Origin: Lytechinus variegatus
Taxonomy: Eukaryota; Echinodermata; Echinoidea; Temnopleuroida; Toxopneustidae
DNA length: 64,000 bases
Direction of reading: 5' to 3'
Assembly (NCBI RefSeq): GCF_018143015.1
Contig: NC_054751.1
Location: 34,675,847 to 34,739,846 of the forward strand
The notes below the pieces were generated by a model. The model worked only from the letters and a program-made list of their open reading frames with translations. It had not been told where the DNA came from and searched no databases. A program made the position numbers and the translations under genes. Shown one piece after another: positions 58,501 to 64,000 of the stretch; position 1 is the stretch's first letter, and every line of letters begins with the position of its first letter.

Positions 58501-61500
58501 GTTAAGTCAGTCGATGATGTCCATCACTCACTATTTCTTTTGTTTTTTATTGTTTGATTTATGCAATATTTCATTTTTATAGATTTGACAATAAGGACCA
58601 ACTTGACTGAACCATATAGTATAAAACAATGCTAATTCCACATGTTCAGGGAGGAATTAATTGTATCACTTGACAATGAGGGGGAAATTAGAATATTTCA
58701 TATCTCATATAAAGAAATAGTGGATGACATCATTGTCTCCTCGTTTGCATACCAGCCAGGATGTGCATATAACTGTTTTGTTAAATTAATTGAAAGTTTA
58801 AAATGTCATAACTTTAATATTTTACATCTGATTTTGATGAAATTTTCAGTGATATGCTTGTTGGATTTTTCTCATTTTATTCAAATTAACTTTTTGTTGG
58901 GGTGGACTTGTCCTTCAAAGAAGTATAGTAAGAAATTTGAGGTTGTTATCTTGTTTTAATTTGTATGATAGGAAACCAAGTTGAAGCTGACTAAGACAGA
59001 GCAGAGACTGCAGGAAGCGAAGGAAGAGACAGAACAAATCAGAAAAAATTGTCAAGAAATGATTCGTACATACCAGGTATAAAAAAAAAGAAATTGACAA
59101 TTCATATGGCCATATTGCGTTTTATGAAAATTTTTAAATGTATACTGCAATCACTACTTTAGATAAACATGTGTACATATATGTATATAGGAATATGCAT
59201 TATTATTCATTTCCACAGGGTTTTCTTATTGAAAAATCAATATGTTTGATCTTTTTTTCACAAAAATTTGTTTCAGCTTAAGCATTTCACAAAAGATTAA
59301 TAGACATGTAGTCGCGAGCCTTAGATCACACAACCACAGCATCTCCTGGTCAGAAAACTTGCCATTTTGGCGAATATGTGACTAATGAGAACTTAACTGT
59401 ATATTCATACTATATTATATTCATGACATGTACAAATTTCTATATAATAATATTAATAAATTTTTTCTATATTATTAATAACTTAATCTTTATAAAGTGC
59501 TTTCATGAAATTCATATTAAAGAGTTTAATGTAGATAATTTGAAATGTCCAAACAAAAAAGAATTAGAAATTATATTAAAAAAAAAGATATTAAAGTAAC
59601 TGTAAATGGAGCGATGTTGAATATGCTTTTTTCATCAGATAAGTCTTTGATTTTAGATCTGACAGTGTGATTTTACTTGTTGTTTGAATTACTTCCAGGA
59701 ATCTGAGGAGATCCGATCTAATTCGCTTGATATACAACTCAAGGAGAAGGAAGAAGAACTCAAATTACATTTTCAAGAAAAAGAGGATCACATGGAGGTA
59801 TTTTTTACTCTAAAATTTGATTTTGGTCGTTTTCATTTTCATTTTATCTATTTTTGTATTTTTATTCTTGTAGTGTACCTTATGTTAAATACTTATGTTA
59901 GATATTTAATTTGATCATTGATACAATGGCCCGTATTCTGAAGTCAGGTTTAACTTAGACCATGGTCTAACTCTGTGCTAAGTTTATGGGAAGCCAAAAG
60001 TGTCAAAATATTTATTAAGTTGTATGTTTCTTATGTTTGCTGTGCTCTTTCCTGATTCATTGATGGTGAAGACAGTCATCTATTTATACTTCCTAGACAA
60101 TTATGAATGATTTGAGAGCCAAATGAGCTGAAATGTAAAATATCTACCGTTAGTGATTTATGTAACAATTGGCTTTCCATACTTAAACCACAACTTTAAA
60201 CCTGAGTTTAAGTTAAACCTGACATCAGAATACGGGCCACTATGTTTACAAATACATTTGTTATGTATATTATGTTATTTGCTTTAAAAGTGGAATAAAT
60301 AAATTAAATTAAATTAAATTTGATCAACATCATAATAGAAGTTTGTATAGTGCATTTCACTACCTTGGCATCTCTATGCGCTGAGGAAATTATACAAAAT
60401 ATTTAAAAGAAATAAAATAAAACTGTTACGTAGACTGTTGAGAACTGTCTGAATAAAAATAATGCTTAAACATATAAATGTATGTTTTGAGGCAACTTTC
60501 CAATGTTATATTTCATTGTCATATCCAAGTGTTAGAGTTATTATTCTTTACGTACCAACAACTCACATTTTAAACACTCTTTGATTATTTAGAATTTCAA
60601 ACTTGATCTGATCTGGTTATTTTATTTTACCTCTAATATGCAAAATGGTTTGTTGTATACCCTTGTACATGCTATATTAAATTTTATGCTTACTTTACAG
60701 TTGCATAATACACGTTTAAAAGAACTGACTGCGCTGAAGAAGGCACATCATGATACTTTAGCAGAATTGGACTCGTTAAAAGTCAAGGTAAAAATTCAAT
60801 CTGGTATTGTATAATATTAGTGGTAATACTAGTACAGAGCTGTCAAGTATTACTGATTTTCCATATTTAGTACTGAAAATGAGAAGAATAATGATGGTTT
60901 CATGCAAAATACTGATTTCTTAAGTTTCAATTTTATGTGTTGTCATAGGGTATTTCTTTGAAATACAGACTTCTCACCAAAATACTGATTTTCAGCTATA
61001 AGAATACTGAAGTGTTCTTGTTCAGGTTGGCAGCTCTGCTAGTAGTTTAAAATATTTTATTTACCAAGGGTCTCCACCCAGTGAATTATTTTTGTTCCCT
61101 TGGATGATGAGTTAATTATGAAACTGCTTTACCAGTGGGCTTTGCATTCCATAACATGGTATTCTTACTATTCTCAAATAGTAATCTTGAACCCATGACC
61201 TGGCATTTGTAAGGAAGGTGGTCTACCATTATATGGTGCCATATGAATTTATAAGAAAAGTATAAGATTCCATTCTCCTTTAGCAATAAACAGTTGCAAC
61301 AAGTGTGAATAAGATAAAACAAATCTTAAGGTAAGAAAAGAAGCTCAGTCCTATTTCACACTTATTTTCATTCATGAAATTTGATAAAAATAAGAACATT
61401 AAGTTCAATTTTACAGTTATTCGTTTCTACACCACTGTTTACAGCATATTCTAGGAATGAATACAAATATTTTTCCTGCACTGGTTTTAAATTCAGTTGA

Positions 61501-62907
61501 AACAATAAAAAATATTACTAAAAAGTCAATTATATGGGAGACAAAATATTTCAAATTTTATAGAGGGTCTTCACCATGAAATTATGAATTTATTCAATAT
61601 ACAGCATCAAAGCGACACAGTTTGTCATAAAATGTTTAATTTTAGAAATGACTGATTAAGAACTGTGGATGTTTGAAATAAGAGCATTATCCAGGATTTG
61701 ATAGGATTTATTTCAACAAACAATTTTTTTTAGCACTGTGAGAGTTAAACTTGTGATTTATTTTTTAATTTGTTCTTTGAAGGCTACCTGTCTTGAAGAT
61801 GAGAGACAGCACACTGAGAGTTTACTAGCTCAGTTCAAAGGTTTACTCAACTCACAGAAAGAAGAGAATAGGAAGCTTACCAGGCAGATGGATGAACTCA
61901 AATCACTCAAGAGACAACTAGATGAGTAAGTTATTCATTGAAATAGGCGGGGGGGGGGGGGGGGGGGTCTTAATGCTGCTGAGAAGCAAAACCTTTGTCA
62001 TCAATTGATTTTCATAAGAAATATCCTCAGGATGCCATGAAAACTTGCCCACATAAATATAATGTTGGCGGTACTCATACTCTTTGATACTGTTAATAAC
62101 CACAAAGTAAGGCAATTTTTCTTTTTGCTGGAATCCTGCTATAAAAGTGTGAGGATTGGTAAGGGATGATGATGATGATGCTCAGCATTTGTATAGCGCC
62201 ATATATCTGTCAAAGACATTCAAAGGCGCATTGGAGGAGCCAGCCAATCTGGGTCGCCAAGAAGGGCGCGCACACAGAACTGTGACCCGCAGGTCTCTCC
62301 CGATAAATGGTTCGGGAATGCAGGTGGACCACTACACAGGGGTTTCCCCCTACACTTATTCAAATAGTGCAGTGGGTTCTTGACGTGCAAAGGTGGTGAT
62401 TCTCCTCTTCATGGGGCCTCTATTTAACGTCCTATCCGAAGGATGGAGTGTTTTCCACTGTAACATAGCCTGCATCTATTAAAGAGGGAGAGACGTTTAC
62501 ACACAACGCACTGGCTTCAGTCATCCGCCCAGGGAGGACTCGAACCCACGATCTTTGGTTCGACGGGCACACGCTTTACCGACTGAGCCAACTTTGCTCT
62601 CAGGGAAACCTGCTTGTCGGATTCTTGCTCGAAATTTATCTTTCGATGAGATGCCTTTGTTGAAATACATTTAGGCCTTTGAACAATTTTCTTCATCTCT
62701 TTCTACTAAACCCCTCTTTTTCACAGATCCAAGGAGAATGTTGAAGTGCTGGAGAAGACGATTGCCTCCAGGAAAGAAGATGAGAAGGACCTGGAGTCAG
62801 AGCTTGGGAGGAGTAGAGAGAAGGAATCTGAGCTCCTGCAGTTTACAGAGAGAATGACAGCAAAGAATGCAGCTCTTCATTCTGATAATAATCTACTTAG
62901 TGCTAAG
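44218..62907 (+). CDS. CCDC186: CCDC186 (coiled-coil domain protein 186 / CCCP-1), 3' partial
   Basis: Coding starts at ATG 44267 and runs through exons 44218-45525, 46122-46251, 54529-54657, 56288-56500, 57918-58037, 58972-59076, 59699-59797, 60701-60787, 61783-61925 and 62727-62907, giving about 822 residues before the window ends. CCDC186 is a long coiled-coil protein of the trans-Golgi; its worm homologue CCCP-1 is a RAB-2 effector needed for dense-core-vesicle cargo sorting with the EARP complex. The diagnostic stretch is IKVKWAQNKLKTELESHK, ETKLKL, EQIRKNCQEMIRTYQESEEI, nearly the same as human IKVKWAQNKLKAEMDSHK and ADQIRKNCQDMIKTYQ; CLEDER and ESELLQFTERMTAKNAAL also match. The first 400 residues are acidic, Ser/Asn/Glu-rich and poorly conserved, with one conserved DDLLSELAAEL patch. 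The C-terminal third, including the membrane-binding end, lies outside the window. Confidence 0.93.
44240..44263 (+). CDS. Upstream ORF of seven codons before CCDC186
   Basis: In the 5' leader the first ATG encodes MECLHIV and then TAG, and the stop ends three bases before the main ATG at 44267. The main start has the better context (AACATGG). The uORF start has C at -3 and G at +4. Such spacing would affect scanning or reinitiation if the leader is transcribed as inferred. Confidence 0.55.
   Translation: MECLHIV
45581..45595 (+). repeat. Poly-G tract, 15 bases, 55 bases past a CCDC186 donor
   Basis: It lies in the intron after the first coding exon. A second G run is near 45683-45694. Confidence 0.9.
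46122..46251 (+). CDS. CCDC186: CCDC186 coiled-coil exon
   Basis: A C-rich acceptor (CCCCCCCCAG) precedes it. One base completes Ser, then LQATATAKAHQDDVIKEERA and KVAEEIKKETEAVRKV follow, ending in phase 0 at donor GTTAGT. Confidence 0.88.
46772..48062. mobile_element. 1.29-kb TIR transposon relic with 7-bp TSD
   Basis: CAAGGCTCCACATTA at the left is inverted as TAATGTCGAGCCTTG at the right (one mismatch), and GGTGGCCCG palindromes lie next to both ends. TGTATTG flanks it on both sides (46765-46771 and 48063-48069). It has no transposase frame; a hAT- or P-like origin is possible. Confidence 0.85.
48101..48256. mobile_element. MITE, sister of 19737-19895
   Basis: GACAAGTTGTCAGATCTGAC and AACTGTCGGATAAAA are shared with the copy at 19737. 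It lies just outside the transposon relic. Confidence 0.8.
48411..48560. mobile_element. Short MITE with GGTAACACAAAG-type ends
   Basis: CGGTAACACAAAGATAAGCG at the left pairs loosely with CGTTTTTGTTACAGAG at the right. It is related to 21757. Confidence 0.5.
49039..51633. mobile_element. 2.6-kb foldback element in a CCDC186 intron
   Basis: TAGACTGTGGGATGG at the left is inverted as CCATCCCACAGTCTA at the right. The arms stay homologous for most of their length; for example, the same fortuitous peptide SKNRGCIC appears on opposite strands at 49.1 and 51.6 kb. The centre is near 50.75 kb. The left arm is interrupted by an insertion (49624-50354). Confidence 0.85.
49624..50354. mobile_element. 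Insertion of G-tract-rich retroposons into the foldback's left arm
   Basis: Homology with the right arm stops at CCGGCCCAGGGAG and resumes at GCCCAGCCCGACCAGC. The inserted DNA has poly-G, poly-T and AAAG-rich stretches, seemingly two elements head to head. Confidence 0.65.
51782..51999. mobile_element. Truncated AAGTCCACC-family MITE (right end)
   Basis: ACTTTCTTATTTTACATCCG and GGGGTGGACTTGTCCTTTAA match the right arm of 33345-33957. Confidence 0.75.
52000..52600. other. No feature recognised
   Basis: This is intronic AT-rich DNA. Confidence 0.4.
52600..52850. repeat. Inverted copy of the repeat at 9640-10032
   Basis: TAATTCTTCCGCCAGTAAAA and TTCAGTAGGTACCCTCCCTA are the reverse complement of the first copy. 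Confidence 0.7.
54059..54346. mobile_element. Foldback MITE in the intron before a CCDC186 exon
   Basis: CCTGTCTTCCAAAGAGTTGC at the left is the near complement of GTAACTCTTTGTAAGACAGG at the right. A half copy is at 54822. Confidence 0.75.
54529..54657 (+). CDS. CCDC186: CCDC186 coiled-coil exon
   Basis: Forty-three codons, LEKEVEQRKKENAAARDRQI then TAAKKAINKLQHEMIQRVDQ, align with human [20 protein letters not shown]. The exon is phase 0 at both ends. Confidence 0.93.
55231..55709. repeat. 479-bp (AAT)n/(AAG)n/(ATG)n satellite
   Basis: Almost uninterrupted trinucleotide repeats run to a TATGGTTTATATAGTG segment, which is typical of the SINE tail family. Long poly-Ile, poly-Asn and poly-Tyr frames over it are artefacts. 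Confidence 0.97.
56288..56500 (+). CDS. CCDC186: CCDC186 coiled-coil exon
   Basis: Seventy-one codons beginning VKRMYEDAVKEKENMVIRYA and including EKENLDLKKAKEEVEKKRRD match human [20 protein letters not shown]. The donor is GTATTA and the exon is phase 0 at both ends. Confidence 0.93.
56745..57190. repeat. Tandem-core element, 148-bp period
   Basis: It starts TAGCTCATCTAGCCCGAAGG and GCTTATGCCATGGCGTCC. Two core units share TTATTTGTTGACCGATTTT (56956, 57104) and TTCACCAAACTTCTACA-like stretches. Confidence 0.7.
57918..58037 (+). CDS. CCDC186: CCDC186 exon with the IKVKWAQNKLK core
   Basis: Forty codons ending VGIKVKWAQNKLKTELESHK carry the most conserved segment of the family. The donor is GTATGC. 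Confidence 0.95.
58195..58330 (-). mobile_element. tRNA-derived SINE
   Basis: On the minus strand TTGGCTCACTTGATAGAGC (A-box like) is followed by CATCTCACAATCAGG and AGGGGTTCAAGCCCTAGC (B box GGTTCAAGC). Read on, there is unrelated sequence rather than a tRNA 3' end, so it is a SINE and not a gene. Confidence 0.6.
58337..58920. mobile_element. Full AAGTCCATCC-family foldback MITE
   Basis: ATTAAAGGTCAAGTCCATCC is inverted as GGGTGGACTTGTCCTTCAAA. It ends 51 bases before the CCDC186 exon at 58972. Confidence 0.85.
58972..59076 (+). CDS. CCDC186: CCDC186 coiled-coil exon
   Basis: Thirty-five codons, ETKLKLTKTEQRLQEAKEET then EQIRKNCQEMIRTYQ, nearly match human ADQIRKNCQDMIKTYQ. The exon is phase 0 at both ends. 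Confidence 0.95.
59699..59797 (+). CDS. CCDC186: CCDC186 coiled-coil exon
   Basis: Thirty-three codons begin ESEEIRSNSLDIQLKEKEEE, matching ESEEIKSNELDAKL in human. The donor is GTATTT. Confidence 0.94.
59928..60238. mobile_element. Foldback MITE with GGCCCGTATTCTGA ends
   Basis: GGCCCGTATTCTGAAGTCAG at the left is inverted as CTGACATCAGAATACGGGCC with one mismatch. AGGTTTAACTT and AAGTTAAACCT continue the pairing. Confidence 0.88.
60701..60787 (+). CDS. CCDC186: CCDC186 coiled-coil exon
   Basis: Twenty-nine codons, LHNTRLKELTALKKAHHDTL then AELDSLKVK, correspond to the human HHAKIKELEDLKRTF segment. The exon is phase 0 at both ends. Confidence 0.9.
60835..61038. mobile_element. MITE with CAGAGCTGTCAAG ends and 6-bp TSD
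   Basis: The ends CAGAGCTGTCAAG and GTTGGCAGCTCTG are inverted. CTAGTA is duplicated exactly (60829-60834 and 61039-61044). Confidence 0.88.
61783..61925 (+). CDS. CCDC186: CCDC186 coiled-coil exon
   Basis: Forty-seven codons begin ATCLEDERQHTESLLAQFKG, and the exon ends two bases into a Glu codon at a strong GTAAGT donor. A 19-base poly-G tract starts 23 bases into the following intron. Confidence 0.92.
61949..61967 (+). repeat. Poly-G tract, 19 bases, just past a CCDC186 donor
   Basis: It begins 23 bases after the last exon base (61925). Confidence 0.95.
62164..62600 (-). mobile_element. tRNA-derived SINE, near full length
   Basis: The minus strand begins with a tRNA-like head (TTGGCTCAGTCGGTAAAGC as A box; GTGGGTTCGAGTCCTC as B box). 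It passes through a body of about 350 bases and ends in TATACAAATGC plus a (CAT)n tail. It ends 127 bases before the CCDC186 exon at 62727. Confidence 0.75.
62727..62907 (+). CDS. CCDC186: CCDC186 coiled-coil exon, last one in the window
   Basis: One base completes Glu, then SKENVEVLEKTIASRKEDEK follows and ESELLQFTERMTAKNAALHS aligns with human [20 protein letters not shown]. It ends in phase 0 at donor GTATCC. Later exons are beyond the right edge. Confidence 0.93.
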
Positions 62908-62939
62908 GTATCCTTCACTATCAATATTGCAATCTATAT

Positions 62940-63366
62940 CAGACCTGCCAACAAGTACATTTTTGGCGTATGTAGTACGTTATTTACGACCAAAATATGG
63001 CAGTATGGTTTTTCATTTAAAAACGTTTTTGTAAAAATATTTTAAAAAATTAAAAAAATCGTAATTTATTGAGAAAAATCATCTCTTTATGTCTCTATTT
63101 CATAAAACTTACACAAATATGGTTGTTAGATCAATGTAATTTCAGGTAACTTGTTTTTTTTCAATCATTTTGTTAAAACCAGGGTGAGATCTACACACGT
63201 TTAAATGTTGTTTTTTTTCAGTGTGCATTTTTGCTTGTATGCAGGTTGAGCGCTGCGATGAGCAAGTGCGGCACACATTTTATTATGAAATACACTTTTT
63301 TAGGGAAAAATACATTTTTTTGTATCAAAGAATACAATTTTTCATTCCCAGAGGTTGGCAGGTCTG
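62940..63366. mobile_element. MITE with CAGACCTGCCAAC ends and 6-bp TSD
   Basis: The ends CAGACCTGCCAAC and GTTGGCAGGTCTG are exact complements. CTATAT flanks it at 62934-62939 and 63367-63372. It is an inverted copy of 28134-28545. Confidence 0.92.
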
Positions 63367-63372
63367 CTATAT

Positions 63373-64000
63373 ACCGTAAGTAACGGTGTATTAACCGCAC
63401 CCCCAACTTTGGACAAAAAAAAAAGAAAATCCTCACATTTACATGCATATTTAAGGTACGAAGAAACAAAATCTAAATTTTTAAGATTTCAAAGTATCCA
63501 AAGAGATTACCGGTATGCGGAAATCTGCTGTTCTTGATCAATTCATCTACAAATGTTAGAAAGAAAGAACGGTCCCGACAATATTGGCAACTTACACACT
63601 CGCTCACCTCACAGTCACAGTGTACACACACATACAGCACTGCCATTACATTGCAAACTACGATACAGTACCAGTCATGCCAGTACATCTTATCAAATTA
63701 TGATCTGTACGTGTCTTTCCCAGCGTAGGAGGAAGAAACATTCACATTTCTTGCATCACAACCTCACAATCACTTCTCAGAAATTTGATGTCTTAGCATG
63801 AATTTTGGATACGGGATTACAGGAAGGTTCAAGAAACAAAGAAATTGACATTTTTTCCAGTTGTTTTTTACGGCTTCGTGCCGTCTCTCTCGTGCGTGGT
63901 TTACATGGTATCTTATGAAAAGCAAACAGGAAGGAAAAAAAAAAGCTGGCGCGAAACGGGACTTTGAATAGCGCCAGCTTAAGTCGCACTATAACCACAT
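63373..64000. other. Unclassified repeat-like DNA running off the window
   Basis: It opens CCGTAAGTAACGGTGTATTA and ends near a perfect 10-bp hairpin (AAGCTGGCGC 63943-63952, GCGCCAGCTT 63971-63980). No exon is seen here; it is CCDC186 intron. Confidence 0.35.

Noticed and set aside
62485..62600. Possible tRNA gene on the minus strand
   Set aside because: It is the head of a SINE with a long body and trinucleotide tail.

Overview
This is a window of animal nuclear DNA, AT-rich, with spliced genes whose exons are short and whose introns are full of mobile elements. I see no operons or ribosome-binding sites and no complete RNA gene. The repeats (foldback MITEs with AAGTCCACCCC-like ends, GCTCGCGCTTCGCGCTCGC palindromes, tRNA-derived SINEs with trinucleotide tails, 148-160 bp tandem cores) look to me like echinoderm DNA, most likely a sea urchin. 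The species is inferred, not proven.

Three protein-coding genes can be assembled exon by exon, with consensus splice sites and matching intron phases. (1) NRBF2 (+ strand, 14454-16075) lacks only a short first exon; it encodes a subunit of the autophagy PI3-kinase complex. (2) RMND5 (- strand, 38512 down to 25411) is complete in eight coding exons that join into a 391-codon frame; it is the RING-type subunit of the CTLH/GID ubiquitin ligase. (3) CCDC186 (+ strand, ATG at 44267, running off the right edge after 62907) is the coiled-coil trans-Golgi/dense-core-vesicle protein; ten coding exons and a probable non-coding first exon near 41.1-41.34 kb are visible. NRBF2 and RMND5 are convergent, while RMND5 and CCDC186 are divergent across about 2.6 kb of repeat-rich DNA.

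Region by region: 1-14.4 kb holds no recognisable coding exon and is a mosaic of MITEs, retroposon tails, hairpins and simple repeats. 14.45-16.1 kb is NRBF2. 16.1-25.4 kb is 3' UTR and intergenic DNA with MITEs and one 160-bp tandem array. 25.4-38.5 kb is RMND5, whose introns hold two copies of a tandem-core element (Helentron-associated/HINE-like), a 1.2-kb near-perfect foldback and several MITEs. 38.6-41 kb is the divergent intergenic region with palindromic GCGC repeats, microsatellites and a perfect 20-bp hairpin. 41-64 kb is CCDC186; its 8.3-kb intron between 46251 and 54529 contains a TIR transposon with a visible 7-bp target duplication and a 2.6-kb foldback with a nested insertion.

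The most interesting observations are: the tandem core of the RMND5 intronic elements carries eight perfect DR1-type nuclear-receptor sites; four elements share CAGAnCTGnCAA-like ends with 6-bp target duplications; two very long intronic foldbacks should form double-stranded RNA in the pre-mRNAs; a seven-codon upstream ORF ends three bases before the CCDC186 start codon; and long poly-G tracts lie just downstream of two splice donors. The genes have separate known roles (autophagy, ubiquitin ligation, secretory-granule maturation); I see nothing that makes them one system.
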